In this document: in pieces, positions 1 to 8,113 of the stretch | Position numbering within the stretch: the first letter of the stretch is position 1 | Layout of the letters: each line of letters opens with the position of its first letter | Assembly (NCBI RefSeq): GCF_004402235.1 | Contig: NZ_SOFS01000022.1 | Location: 1-35,041, forward strand | Origin: Cryobacterium glucosi | GTDB taxonomy: Bacteria > Actinomycetota > Actinomycetes > Actinomycetales > Microbacteriaceae | Direction: 5' to 3' | DNA: 35,041 bases | Translations under genes and position numbers: made by a program | Notes under the pieces: generated by a model | Told to the model about the DNA's origin: nothing | Seen by the model: the letters and a program-made list of their open reading frames with translations, nothing else | The model's database searches: none

Positions 1-1574
1 GCGTTCGCCGCGGCCGCGGACTCCGCGGCGAGGGCTGCGGCGGGCCGCGCGGCAGCCATAGTTGCTGCGGCGTGCTCCGCCGCGGCAAGGTGGGCGGCGG
101 CCTGCTCGGCGTGAGCCAGGTCGACGGCCGCCCGGTCGGCCGCGGCGCGGTCGGCAGCGGCGAGATCGGCGTCGACCAGGTCGGGTTCGGCGAGCATCGC
201 CTCGATCACGCCGGGAGCAACGAGGGCCGTCACGAGCGCGTTCGGCATGACGTCCGCGGGGGGACCGGCAGGCGAACCGCCGGAATCGCCGGTACCGGAC
301 CCAGTACCAGGCCCGGCACCAGGCCCGCCGTCGCCCGCAGCGGCGACGGGCGCCGCGGCATCCGCCGTCGACGCCTGGGTCGCGTACCCGAAGAACACGT
401 TCTCGAAGGAGATCGCGGGGGCGTCCGGGCGGACCGATTCGTTGGCGGCGCCGACGGTGATCGCGAGCGGGAACAGGTCGCGGTCGAACTGGTCCTCTGC
501 GGGCAGGTCGATGATCTCCTGGATACGGCCGAGGGCGCCGAGCGCCGAGTTGACCGAGGTGATCGCGCCGAAGGCCTGGCCGAGCGGCAGGATCATCAGG
601 AACAGGAAGAGGATGAACGCGATCAGGTTCGCGACCGTGATCTGGCCGCTCGCGACCCGGAAGCCGCCGACGCCGAGCACGACGAGGAAGGACACCTGCA
701 TCGCGATGCCGGCGATCGGCACGACGAGGGCTGAGATCTTCGCGACCTGCAGCCCCATCTGGTACGCGCCGGTCGCGTCGGCGTCGACGGCCGCGATCTC
801 GCGGTCTGTCGCGTTCGAGGCGCGCACGGTTCGAATCGAGCTGATCGCCCGCTCGACGCTCGCGGCGAGGGCGCCGACCTTCTCCTGGGCCATGCGGCTC
901 GCGACGCGGATCCGCTGCGAAAGCAGCGTGACCGTGACGACGGATGCCGCGATCACGAGCACGGTCAGCCCGAGCAGAACCGGGTCGATCACGAGCATCG
1001 CGATCAGCGCGCCGAGGAAGGTGAGCGAACCGCCGATCGCCTCGACGAGTCCCTGGGTGAGCACGGCGCGCAGCAGGGTCGTGTCAGAGCCGACCCGGGA
1101 GACGAGGTCGCCGGTGCGACGGGTGTCGAACTCGCTGATCGGGAGGCGCAGCATCCGCCCGATGAGCTTGCGCCGGCTCGAGAGCACGACGCCTTCCCCG
1201 GTGCGCTGCAGCAGGTAGTGCTGGTATCCGCTGATCAGCCCGGACACGACGACGAGCGCGACGAGCCCCCAGACGAGTGCGCCGAGCGGCTGGTTCTGCT
1301 GCACGACGGTGATGACCTGGCTGACCAGCAGCGGCTGGGCGAGGCTCGCGAGCGCCCCAAGGATGCTCAGCAGGACGACGACACTGAGCACCTTCTTGTG
1401 CTCGAGAAGGTAGGGGAGCAGCTGGCCGAACGTCGCGCGCGGGCCGTTCGCAGCATCCGCCCGACGCCCAAGACGCCCGAGGCGGCTGCGCGGCTTCGGT
1501 GCCGCGGCCGGTGCGGGCCCGGTAGATGCTGCGGTTTCGGCGGGCGTGTTGGCGTCACTGATCGGGGTACTCAC
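1..1574 (-). CDS. ABC exporter, fused TMD-NBD, 3'-truncated by window edge
   Basis: Half-size ABC exporter of the MsbA/LmrA-like type that should move a lipid or drug out of the cell; substrate not predictable. The GTG start at 1574 lies exactly 6 nt after a TAAGCT box and no better start is seen. After about 50 polar residues come membrane segments near residues 62-84 and 98-117 and the rest of the exporter core, including a QRTGE..V motif and RRTGDLVSRVGSD in the first intracellular region. The nucleotide-binding domain begins with ISFENVFFGY (A-loop Tyr near residue 397). Instead of reaching Walker A within 20-30 residues, the frame runs into a Gly/Pro- then Ala-rich stretch of at least 126 residues, still continuing at the window edge. 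Walker A is therefore not seen. Seen: TMD and NBD start. Inferred: the NBD resumes outside the window. Confidence 0.85.
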   Translation of the reverse strand, partial: MSTPISDANTPAETAASTGPAPAAAPKPRSRLGRLGRRADAANGPRATFGQLLPYLLEHKKVLSVVVLLSILGALASLAQPLLVSQVITVVQQNQPLGALVWGLVALVVVSGLISGYQHYLLQRTGEGVVLSSRRKLIGRMLRLPISEFDTRRTGDLVSRVGSDTTLLRAVLTQGLVEAIGGSLTFLGALIAMLVIDPVLLGLTVLVIAASVVTVTLLSQRIRVASRMAQEKVGALAASVERAISSIRTVRASNATDREIAAVDADATGAYQMGLQVAKISALVVPIAGIAMQVSFLVVLGVGGFRVASGQITVANLIAFILFLFLMILPLGQAFGAITSVNSALGALGRIQEIIDLPAEDQFDRDLFPLAITVGAANESVRPDAPAISFENVFFGYATQASTADAAAPVAAAGDGGPGAGPGTGSGTGDSGGSPAGPPADVMPNALVTALVAPGVIEAMLAEPDLVDADLAAADRAAADRAAVDLAHAEQAAAHLAAAEHAAATMAAARPAAALAAESAAAAN

Positions 1575-1580
1575 CAATCG

Positions 1581-1586
1581 AGCTTA
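1581..1586 (-). promoter_or_regulatory. -10 box of the ABC exporter (leaderless)
   Basis: TAAGCT on the minus strand fits the actinobacterial TANNNT -10 consensus. The expected transcription start, 7 nt downstream, is the G of the GTG start codon at 1574. No convincing -35 box is visible. Confidence 0.45.
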
Positions 1587-1600
1587 ACCTCAAACCTCGA

Positions 1601-1668
1601 CCGTGACCCGTCCCGTCCCGGTCGAGAGTGACCCGCGCAACGGGCACTCTCGACCGGAACGGTCACGG
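1601..1668 (-). terminator. Hairpin terminator downstream of the MFS gene
   Basis: A 13-bp perfect stem (1618-1630 with 1645-1657, CCGGTCGAGAGTG against CACTCTCGACCGG) is capped by a CCCG/CGGG inner stem and flanked by a further outer pair CCGTGACC/GGTCACGG (1601-1608 with 1661-1668). It begins about 10 nt after the MFS stop codon and ends before the promoter of the ABC gene. There is no U-run, which is common for hairpin terminators of GC-rich actinobacteria. Confidence 0.6.
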
Positions 1669-1678
1669 AAGGGGCGGG

Positions 1679-3046
1679 CTACGCCTCGATGTCGACGTCC
1701 TTGGTCTCGCGGCTGAGCAGGAGGGCGACCAGGGTGATGACCGCCATCACGGAGAGGTACACGCCGACCCAGAACGGGCTGCCGCCGCCGAGCGTCCAGA
1801 GCCAGACGGCGATGAACGGGGCGACCGCCGCACCGAGGATCGAGCTCATGTTGTACGCGAAAGCGGAACCGGTGTACCGCACCGCTGTCGGGAACAGTTC
1901 GGGCAGGAGGGCGCCCATCGGCCCGAACGTCATGCCCATCAGGGTGAAGCCGAGGATCAGGAAGATCATCACGCCGAGGAACCCGGCGCCGAGCAGCGGC
2001 ACGAAGAGCAGTCCGAAGACGATGATCGCGAGGGTGACCCAGATCAGGGTGCGGCGGCGGCCGAAGCGGTCGGCCCAGGGCCCGGAGGCGAGGGTGAACA
2101 CGCCGAAGAACAGCACGCCGGCGATCATCATCAGCACAAAGGTCGTGTAGCTGTAGCCGAGGCCCGCGACGGGAGCGGTTGTCGCCGCGCGGCCGTAGCT
2201 CAGGCTGAACGTCGTCATCAGGTAGAACAGCACGTAGGTCGCGAGCATGATGAAGGTTCCGAGGATCAGTTCGCGCCAGTTGGACTTGAACACCGCGGCG
2301 AGCGGGAGCTTGTGCACCCGGTTCGTGCGCGTGGCCTTCGTGAAGGCGTCGCTCTCGACGAGGCGCAGCCGCACCCACAGGCCGATGATGACCATCACCG
2401 CGGAGAACAGGAACGGCACCCGCCAGGCCCACTCGAGGAACGCGGTGGACGGCCGGGTCGGGTCGTCGCTCGGCAGCAGCGTGGCGATCAGCAGGAACAG
2501 GCCGTTCGCGATGATGAAGCCGATCGGCGCGCCGACCTGCGGGAAAGTTCCGTACCAGGCGCGTTTGCCCTTCGGAGCGTTTTCGGTCGCCACGAGGGCG
2601 GCACCGCTCCACTCTCCGCCGAGCGCGAAGCCCTGGGCGAGGCGCAGCACGACGAGCAGCAGCGGGGCGAACCAGCCGACCTGGGCGTAGGTCGGGAGCA
2701 GTCCGATCAGGAAGGTCGCGATGCCCATCGTGAGCAGCGCGCCGACGAGGGTCGCCTTGCGGCCGACCTTGTCGCCGAAGTGCCCGAAGACGAGGGCGCC
2801 GACGGGACGGGCGACCATGGCCGCGCCGAAGACCGCGAAGGAAGCGAGCAGCGCCGTGGTCTCATTGCCGGTCGGGAAGAAGAGGTGCGGGAAGACGAGA
2901 ACCGCCGCGGTCGCGTAGACGTAGAAGTCGTAGAACTCGATCGTGGTGCCGATGAGGCTCGCGAGCACGACGCGGCTGCGGGGGTTGGTGGGCGCCTGCG
3001 GCTCGGGGGTTGCGGCTGACGGATGTGACAGTGTGGATGAGGACAT
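1679..3046 (-). CDS. MFS transporter, metabolite:H+ symporter (MHS) family
   Basis: Integral membrane symporter of 455 residues. The N-terminal motif SLIGTTIEFYDFYVYATAA and the loop RPVGALVFGHFGDKVGRK (motif A between TM2 and TM3) are hallmarks of the metabolite:H+ symporter branch (ShiA, ProP, YhjE relatives). The C-terminal half has LPELFPTAVRYTGSAFAYN, also typical. Twelve hydrophobic segments fit the family. The ATG at 3046 was chosen because GGAAGG lies about 9 nt upstream and the family's short cytoplasmic N-terminus follows; the frame is open 95 codons further upstream but that part is Arg/Pro-rich and unlike the family. Substrate is probably an organic acid or betaine and cannot be assigned. 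The gene lies downstream of the riboflavin operon but has its own promoter, so a riboflavin role is not implied. Confidence 0.88.
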   Translation of the reverse strand: MSSSTLSHPSAATPEPQAPTNPRSRVVLASLIGTTIEFYDFYVYATAAVLVFPHLFFPTGNETTALLASFAVFGAAMVARPVGALVFGHFGDKVGRKATLVGALLTMGIATFLIGLLPTYAQVGWFAPLLLVVLRLAQGFALGGEWSGAALVATENAPKGKRAWYGTFPQVGAPIGFIIANGLFLLIATLLPSDDPTRPSTAFLEWAWRVPFLFSAVMVIIGLWVRLRLVESDAFTKATRTNRVHKLPLAAVFKSNWRELILGTFIMLATYVLFYLMTTFSLSYGRAATTAPVAGLGYSYTTFVLMMIAGVLFFGVFTLASGPWADRFGRRRTLIWVTLAIIVFGLLFVPLLGAGFLGVMIFLILGFTLMGMTFGPMGALLPELFPTAVRYTGSAFAYNMSSILGAAVAPFIAVWLWTLGGGSPFWVGVYLSVMAVITLVALLLSRETKDVDIEA

Positions 3047-3179
3047 GGAAGAGAGTCCTTCCGTGGTGAGGGGGCGTGATCGGGCGTGTCGACCCGTGCG
3101 GGAGCGCCGGCGTCGATCAGGCGTCGTGCCCGCGCGGGGGTGCCCGGAGGGAGGTGTCCGCTTGTGGCGATCACTCTGC

Positions 3180-3208
3180 ACCATACGTCCGTGACTCGTC
3201 GGACTCAA
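3180..3208 (-). promoter_or_regulatory. Candidate promoter of the MFS gene
   Basis: On the minus strand TTGAGT (3208-3203) is followed after 17 nt by TATGGT (3185-3180), a good sigma-70-type arrangement about 134 nt before the start codon. The rest of the 266-nt gap between ribH and the MFS gene holds no gene. Confidence 0.45.
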
Positions 3209-3312
3209 ATCCTGAGGCGAACCGTCGCCCAATCGGGACTTTCCGTTTCCGGGGCCGAGGGTGCGAACGGATGCCCCTGCCGGCAGCCGCTGCCAGTGAC
3301 CGATCTCGGGTA

Positions 3313-3792
3313 TTACGAATTCGGCATACAAAGGGCGCGCAGCACCTGGGCGGTGTTGATCGCAGCGGATGCCGCTTCCTCGCCCTTGTCCTCCTTCGAA
3401 CCGGGCAGGCCGGCCCTGTCGAGGCCCTGCTGCTCGTCGTCGAGGGTGAGCACGCCGAAGCCGACCGGCTTTCCGGTGTCGAGGGCGACCCGGGTGAGAC
3501 CGTTCGTTGCGGCAGCGGACACGTACTCGAAGTGCGGGGTGCCGCCGCGGATGATCACGCCGAGCGCGACCACGGCATCCGCCCCATTGTCGAGGGCGAC
3601 CTTCGCGGCGACCGGCAACTCGAAGCTGCCCGGCACGCGCACGAGCGAGAACGTGGCGCCGGATGCCTCGAGTACCCGGGTGGCGCCGGCGATCAGCCCA
3701 TCGGTGATGACGTCGTGCCAGCGGCCGGCGATGATGACGATGGTGAGGCCCGTGCCGTCGACGACGACCGTGGGCGAGCCTGCTCCACTCAT
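3313..3792 (-). CDS. ribH: 6,7-dimethyl-8-ribityllumazine synthase
   Basis: Cytosolic enzyme that condenses 5-amino-6-ribitylamino-uracil with 3,4-dihydroxy-2-butanone 4-phosphate to give lumazine, the penultimate step of riboflavin synthesis. The 159-residue length is normal. Family signatures are VPGSFELPVAAK, the GVIIRGGTPHFEYV segment with the catalytic His, and GFGVLTLDDEQQ. The ATG overlaps the ribBA stop (ATGA at 3789-3792), so translation is probably coupled. It is the last gene of the ribD-ribE-ribBA-ribH operon and should be controlled by the FMN riboswitch upstream of ribD. Confidence 0.96.
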   Translation of the reverse strand: MSGAGSPTVVVDGTGLTIVIIAGRWHDVITDGLIAGATRVLEASGATFSLVRVPGSFELPVAAKVALDNGADAVVALGVIIRGGTPHFEYVSAAATNGLTRVALDTGKPVGFGVLTLDDEQQGLDRAGLPGSKEDKGEEAASAAINTAQVLRALCMPNS

Positions 3793-5051
3793 AGTGCGAG
3801 TCCTTTCACGATGTCCCGGTCGGCCAGGTGGTGGCCCATGCGTTCGCGTTTCACGGCGAGGTAATCCTGGTTGTCGATGCCCACGCCGACGATGAGCGGA
3901 ACGCGTTCGACGACCGTGACCCCGTGCTCTTCGAGCTGGCGGAGCTTCTCGGGGTTGTTGGTGAGCAGGCGCACCGAGGAGATGCCCATCTGGTCGAGGA
4001 TCGCGCTCGCGGCGCCGTAGTCTCGGGCGTCGGCGGGCAGGCCGAGCGCGAGGTTCGCGTCGATCGTGTCGAGGCCCTGTTCCTGGAGCTTGTATGCCCG
4101 CAGCTTGTTGATCAGGCCGATGCCGCGACCCTCCTGGCCGCGCAGGTAGATCACGATGCCGCCCTCGGCCTGGATGGTTTCAAGAGCCGCGTCGAGCTGC
4201 GGTCCGCACTCGCACTTGAGCGAACCGAAGGCCTCCCCGGTGAGGCACTCGGAGTGCACCCGCACGAGGGCGCCGTCCCTGGGCGTCCCCGAGACGAGGG
4301 CGACGTGGTCCGCTCCGGTCATCCGGTCGCGGTATGCCCGGATCTGGAAGTCGCCGTGCCGGGTCGGCACGGTCGTCTCGACCTCGAAGTCGACGCGCGG
4401 GGATTCCCGGATGGCGTGCGCGGTCGGCAGCTCGGAGTCCGCGTGGAACTCGTCGAGGTAGGCGATCAGGTCGGCGATCGTGATCACGAGCACACCCTCG
4501 CGTTCGCCGAGCTCGAGGAGGCCGGGCAGGCGCATCATCTCGCCGTCCTCTGCGACGATCTCGGAGATTCCGGCGACGGGGGCGAGCCCGGCGAGTTTCA
4601 TCAGGTCGACGGCAGCCTCGGTGTGGCCGTCGCGTTCGCGCACGCCGCCGTCCTTCGCGCGCAGCGGCATGATGTGGCCCGGCCGGTGCAGGCTCGAGGG
4701 GGTGGATGCCGGGTCGGCGAGCACGCGCAGGGTGTGGGCACGGTCCGCGGCGCTGATGCCGGTGCTCAGCCGGTCGGCGGCGTCGACGGAGATCGTGTAG
4801 TTCGTGCCGCGGGGGTCTTCGTTGTTCGGCACCATGATCGGCAGGTTGAGCTTGTCGGCGAGCTCATTGGTCATCGGCGCGCAGATGAACCCCGAGGAGT
4901 AGCGCACGGTCCACGCGAGCCATTCCTGGGTGGCCATCTGCCCCGAGATGATCACGTCACCCTCGTTCTCCCTGCCTTCGTCGTCGGCGACGATGACCGG
5001 CTTGCCGAGACGCAGTTCCGCGAGCGCGCTGGGGATGTCTGCGAGGCTCAT
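3789..5051 (-). CDS. ribBA: Bifunctional 3,4-DHBP synthase / GTP cyclohydrolase II
   Basis: Makes both precursors of riboflavin: dihydroxybutanone phosphate from ribulose 5-phosphate, and the first pyrimidine intermediate from GTP. The 420-residue protein has an N-terminal RibB domain (DDEGRENEGD near residues 23-32, GHIMPLRAKDGG, RDGHTEAAVDLM) and a C-terminal RibA domain from about residue 210 with the zinc-binding cysteines in SECLTGEAFGSLKCECG (about residues 268, 279 and 281) and the LRGQEGRGIGL loop. The start at 5051 overlaps the ribE stop as ATGA; the frame is open further upstream but that part lies within ribE. Both domains look catalytically complete. Confidence 0.96.
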   Translation of the reverse strand: MSLADIPSALAELRLGKPVIVADDEGRENEGDVIISGQMATQEWLAWTVRYSSGFICAPMTNELADKLNLPIMVPNNEDPRGTNYTISVDAADRLSTGISAADRAHTLRVLADPASTPSSLHRPGHIMPLRAKDGGVRERDGHTEAAVDLMKLAGLAPVAGISEIVAEDGEMMRLPGLLELGEREGVLVITIADLIAYLDEFHADSELPTAHAIRESPRVDFEVETTVPTRHGDFQIRAYRDRMTGADHVALVSGTPRDGALVRVHSECLTGEAFGSLKCECGPQLDAALETIQAEGGIVIYLRGQEGRGIGLINKLRAYKLQEQGLDTIDANLALGLPADARDYGAASAILDQMGISSVRLLTNNPEKLRQLEEHGVTVVERVPLIVGVGIDNQDYLAVKRERMGHHLADRDIVKGLAL

Positions 5052-5680
5052 GAGTGACTCCTTCGTGATCCTGCGTCCGCGAGGGCGAGCATGCGCTCGA
5101 CGTGGCGGGCCAGGATATCGGTTTCGATGTTGACGTGCTCTCCGACCGTTCGTTTTCCGAGCGTGGTGGCCGTGAGGGTTTCGGGGATGAGGGAGACTTC
5201 GAACCACTGCTCGGGTTCGGTCGCCGGGCTGATCGTGCTGACCGTGAGGGAGACCCCGTCGACGGCGATCGAGCCCTTGTTCGTCACGAGGGGCGCGAGT
5301 TCGGGGGAGAGGCTGAACCGCAGCACCCGCCAGGCGTCGCCAGGGGTGACCGCGAGCAGCTCGCTCGTGCCGTCGATGTGGCCCTGCACGATGTGCCCGC
5401 CGAGGCGCCCGCCGACGAGGGCGGCGCGCTCGAGGTTGACCGGTGTTCCCGGCCCCGCCTCGGCGAGAGTCGACATGCGCAGGGTCTGCGCCATCAAGTC
5501 GGCGGTGAACGTTTCCGGCGTGCGCTCCACGACGGTCAGGCAGACGCCGTTGACGGAGATCGAGTCGCCGATCGCGGCCCCGGACACGGCGAGAGGCCCG
5601 CGGACGGTCAGGCGCACCGCATCCGTGCCCTGTTCGACCCGGTCGACGGTGCCGAGTTCCTCGATGATTCCGGTGAACAT
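5048..5680 (-). CDS. ribE: Riboflavin synthase, alpha chain
   Basis: Dismutates two molecules of 6,7-dimethyl-8-ribityllumazine into riboflavin and the pyrimidine that RibH reuses. The 210 residues form two tandem lumazine-binding domains: the first opens with MFTGIIEELG and contains GDSISVNGVCLTV; the second opens with LGGHIVQGHIDG and contains GSIAVDGVSLTV. This duplicated arrangement defines the alpha subunit (called ribC in some organisms). The start is 1 nt after the ribD stop and the stop overlaps the ribBA start, so all four rib genes are tightly packed. Confidence 0.95.
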   Translation of the reverse strand: MFTGIIEELGTVDRVEQGTDAVRLTVRGPLAVSGAAIGDSISVNGVCLTVVERTPETFTADLMAQTLRMSTLAEAGPGTPVNLERAALVGGRLGGHIVQGHIDGTSELLAVTPGDAWRVLRFSLSPELAPLVTNKGSIAVDGVSLTVSTISPATEPEQWFEVSLIPETLTATTLGKRTVGEHVNIETDILARHVERMLALADAGSRRSHS

Positions 5681-5681
5681 G

Positions 5682-6740
5682 TCAGATCCTTGTCTCTGTG
5701 TGTGCGGTTTCCGCGTGCGGGAAGTCCAGGGGCCGGGCGATCACGAGCAGGTCCTCGCCGAGGCGCTCGATGCCCTCGACCGTGAGCCGGCGTTGCTGGT
5801 CGATCCCGGTCACGCCGATGTCGCCGAGGGCGAGCCCGCCGCCGCCGAGCAGGGTCGGAGCGAGGTAGACGAGGTATCCGTCGACAAGCCCGGCCGCGAC
5901 GAAGGCGCTCGCGAGTCCCGGTCCGCCCTCGATGAATGCGCTGCGGATGCCGCGGGTGTGCAGGTCCTGGAGGATCCGGTTCAGGTCGGGGCCGGGGTAG
6001 AGCAGCGGCGGATGCGGGTGGTGCCGGATCGCGGCATCCGCAGGCACCGCGCGGGTCCCGATCACCACGGGGATCGGCTGGTTCGGGAGCAGGCTTCCGT
6101 CGGCGGCACGGGCCGTGAGGGCAGGGTCGTCGGCGAGCACGGTGCCGGTGCCGACGAGGATCGCGCCTGCGGCCGCGCGCCGCCGGTGCACGTCGAGGCG
6201 GGCATCCGGGCCGGTGATCCAGCGGCTCGAGCCGTCGGCCGCGGCGGTCCGGCCGTCGAGGCTCGAGGCCCACTTGAGCGTCACGAACGGGCGGCCGAGC
6301 CGCGCGGCGACGAGCCAGTCGGCGAGGAAGGCTTCTCCCTCGTCGGCGAGCACCCCGCCGACGACTTCGACGTCGGCGGCACGGAGTCGCTCTGCGCCGC
6401 CGGACGACGCGCGGCCGGGATCGGAGACGGCGAAGACGACCCGGCTCACGCCCGCTTCGATCAGGGCGACGGCGCAGGGGCCGGTGCGGCCGGTGTGGTT
6501 GCACGGTTCGAGGGTGACGATGACGGTCGCGCCGCGGGCGGCTCCGGCCGGGAGGTGAGACAGGGCGTCGACCTCGGCGTGGGCAGTGCCGGCGCCGCGG
6601 TGCCAGCCTTCTGCCAGGACGACGCCGTCCGGGTCGACGATGACGCAGCCGACCCGCGGATTCAGTCCGGTGGCCGGGCCGTTGGCAGCGAGGGAGAGGG
6701 CGCGCCGCATGAGCATGTCACGCTCGGTGTCCTGGATCAT
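5682..6740 (-). CDS. ribD: Bifunctional riboflavin deaminase / reductase
   Basis: Performs the second and third steps of the pyrimidine branch of riboflavin synthesis. The N-terminal deaminase domain has the zinc site TAHAE (His54, Glu56) with Cys80 and Cys89 in EPCNHTGRTGPC. The C-terminal NADPH-dependent reductase domain starts at about residue 150 with LKWASSLDGRTA and includes RWITGPDARLDVHRRRA. I chose the ATG at 6740 (352 residues) because the family's conserved MRRALSLAANG follows a few residues later and GGGGCGGG lies just upstream; an in-frame ATG at 6803 would reach into the riboswitch platform. First gene of the operon and directly downstream of the FMN riboswitch. Confidence 0.95.
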   Translation of the reverse strand: MIQDTERDMLMRRALSLAANGPATGLNPRVGCVIVDPDGVVLAEGWHRGAGTAHAEVDALSHLPAGAARGATVIVTLEPCNHTGRTGPCAVALIEAGVSRVVFAVSDPGRASSGGAERLRAADVEVVGGVLADEGEAFLADWLVAARLGRPFVTLKWASSLDGRTAAADGSSRWITGPDARLDVHRRRAAAGAILVGTGTVLADDPALTARAADGSLLPNQPIPVVIGTRAVPADAAIRHHPHPPLLYPGPDLNRILQDLHTRGIRSAFIEGGPGLASAFVAAGLVDGYLVYLAPTLLGGGGLALGDIGVTGIDQQRRLTVEGIERLGEDLLVIARPLDFPHAETAHTETRI

Positions 6741-6804
6741 TCCCGCCCCATTCGTTTCTGCAACGAACTCCGGGGGTGGACTGTGGGTACGCGTACGCCA
6801 CAAT

Positions 6805-6824
6805 CCTTCGGCGGGCCCCGAAGG
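6805..6824 (-). promoter_or_regulatory. Hairpin between FMN riboswitch and ribD
   Basis: A perfect 7-bp stem (CCTTCGG, 6-nt loop, CCGAAGG) lies 11 nt downstream of the riboswitch on the minus-strand transcript. It is the obvious expression-platform element, but no U-run follows it, so control by translation or Rho is more likely than classic intrinsic termination. Confidence 0.55.
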
Positions 6825-6835
6825 TCCAACCGAAT

Positions 6836-6962
6836 CGTGCGCCTCTCATCCGGACTTTAACCGTCGGTGCTGGAATTTCACCAGCTCAACCGTTTCGCCC
6901 TGGGGCGGAACGGGTCGCGGACTTTCACCGCCGGTTCGGATTTACACCGACCCCGGAGCACG
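6836..6962 (-). ncRNA. FMN riboswitch (RFN element)
   Basis: Minus-strand RNA in the 5' leader of ribD. It has the conserved RFN blocks in order: GGGGTCGGTGTAAAT, ACCGGCGGTGAAAGTCCGCGACCCG, GCTGGTGAAATTCCAGCACC, GACGGTTAAAGTCCGGATG. The closing P1 helix is CGTGC (6962-6958) with GCACG (6840-6836). High FMN should reduce expression of the ribD-ribE-ribBA-ribH operon. Confidence 0.95.
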
Positions 6963-6975
6963 TTTCTTGCTTCTA

Positions 6976-6981
6976 GTTATA
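6976..6981 (-). promoter_or_regulatory. Candidate -10 box of the rib operon
   Basis: TATAAC on the minus strand would start transcription near 6969, only about 7 nt before the riboswitch P1 helix. No clear -35 box is visible. Placement rather than sequence strength supports it. Confidence 0.45.
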
Positions 6982-7042
6982 GCCCAACGCCACCACTCCC
7001 GGATAATTCCCTCCCGGCCCTGTGCAGGATTTGGACGTTTTC

Positions 7043-8014
7043 TTACGACCCGACCAGGGCGCGGGCGGTGCCCTCGTCGATGAACAGGTCGGTGATGAGG
7101 CCGGCGGCCAGCGCGCCGCGGAGGCTGTCCACCTTGGACGTGCCTGCGACAACGCAGATGCGCCGCGGGGTGCGGCGCAACACCGACAGTTCCGGTCCGG
7201 TCCCGCGGTCGTTGAGCGGGATGCCGTCTGTCGAACCGTCCGCGCGGTAGAAGACGGTCGCAACGTCGCCGACGACCCCGGCGTCGCTGAGCGCCGTGAA
7301 CTCCTCGTCGTCGAGGTAGCCGCCGACATACACGTGGCTGGGAACCATGGAGAAGGGCGATCCCACGCTGAAGAGGGCGACATCCATGTTGCCCTGCATT
7401 TCCAGCAACCGGCGCAGTCCGCGTTCACGCCAATAGGCCGTGCGTGTGGCCGGATCGTCGAAGAAGGTGGGAACCGGGAACTGCTCCAGGCGGGCGTCGA
7501 ACGCGTTGCTGAATCGCCGCAGGATCTCATTGGCGTAGTCGAGGCCCGTGCTGCGGGTGTTTCCGGCGCCGTTCAACTGCACGATCTGCGCGTTGTGGGT
7601 GCGCTTCGGTGTCAGGTGGCGGCTGACGGCATTCATCGTGGAGCCCCAGGCGATGCCCATGATCATGTTCGAGTCGAAGAATTCGCCGAGAATCCGTGCA
7701 ACGGACAGGGCAACTCGCTCCAGCCTGTCGACGTCGCTGGCATAGTCGGGCACCGGCAGAACGTGCGCGGTGACCTGGAACCGGTCCAGGATCAGCTTCT
7801 CGACCCGGCTGGGAGCGTCGAGTGGAGAGCGGATCTGGATGTCGACCAGCCCGCTGGCCCTGGCCTGGCTGAGCAGGCGGGACACCGAGGAACGGGAGGT
7901 GTGCAGCTCCTGCGCGATGGCCTCCATCGTGAGGTCCTGCACGTAATACAGCTGCGCCGCGGTGAGGGCGTCCGAGGTGCGGTCGGACAGGGGCGGATCA
8001 TTCGGATGGATCAC
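7043..8014 (-). CDS. SorC/DeoR-type sugar-binding transcriptional regulator (probable glp regulator)
   Basis: DNA-binding regulator of 323 residues. The N-terminal helix-turn-helix (about residues 23-55, LTMEAIAQELHTSRSSVSRLL) is followed by the SorC sugar-phosphate-binding domain (LPVPDYASD, GIAWGSTMNAV, QLNGAGN, VVAGTSKVDSLRGALAAGLI). The GTG at 8014 was chosen because AAGGAG lies 5 nt upstream; a GTG at 8029 is in frame but contains that ribosome-binding site. It is divergent from glpD, with two operator-like palindromes between them, so it probably senses glycerol 3-phosphate or dihydroxyacetone phosphate and controls glpD, glpF and itself. The ligand is an inference from position; the family assignment is firm. 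Confidence 0.88.
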   Translation of the reverse strand: MIHPNDPPLSDRTSDALTAAQLYYVQDLTMEAIAQELHTSRSSVSRLLSQARASGLVDIQIRSPLDAPSRVEKLILDRFQVTAHVLPVPDYASDVDRLERVALSVARILGEFFDSNMIMGIAWGSTMNAVSRHLTPKRTHNAQIVQLNGAGNTRSTGLDYANEILRRFSNAFDARLEQFPVPTFFDDPATRTAYWRERGLRRLLEMQGNMDVALFSVGSPFSMVPSHVYVGGYLDDEEFTALSDAGVVGDVATVFYRADGSTDGIPLNDRGTGPELSVLRRTPRRICVVAGTSKVDSLRGALAAGLITDLFIDEGTARALVGS

Positions 8015-8024
8015 GGCGACTCCT

Positions 8025-8038
8025 TGCACATATGTTCA
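8025..8038. promoter_or_regulatory. Candidate regulator operator 1
   Basis: TGCACATATGTTCA is a 14-bp palindrome with one mismatched pair. It overlaps the ribosome-binding site of the SorC gene and shares the TGCAC-N4-GTGCA pattern with the site at 9890. Its centre is 21 bp, two helical turns, from operator 2. Confidence 0.5.
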
Positions 8039-8045
8039 CGGCTCT

Positions 8046-8059
8046 TGACCGTTTGTGTA
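8046..8059. promoter_or_regulatory. Candidate regulator operator 2
   Basis: TGACCGTTTGTGTA matches 11 of 14 positions of TGCACGTTTGTGCA, the reverse complement of the glpF upstream site. It lies between the regulator gene and glpD, on the same helical face as operator 1. Confidence 0.4.
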
Positions 8060-8113
8060 GAACGTAGCAGGGTAGAAGCCTCCCGTCCCGCAAAGTTTCC
8101 CAGCCGCAAAGAA

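Noticed and set aside
1628..3019. 463-codon plus-strand open frame opposite the MFS gene
   Set aside because: Composition is Arg/Glu/Asp/Gly-rich shadow coding; the opposite strand encodes a clear symporter.
6741..6803. Upstream ATG at 6803 for ribD
   Set aside because: It adds 21 residues unlike the family and reaches up to the riboswitch platform hairpin.
8014..8029. GTG at 8029 as start of the SorC regulator
   Set aside because: The AAGGAG 5 nt before GTG 8014 lies inside this extension.
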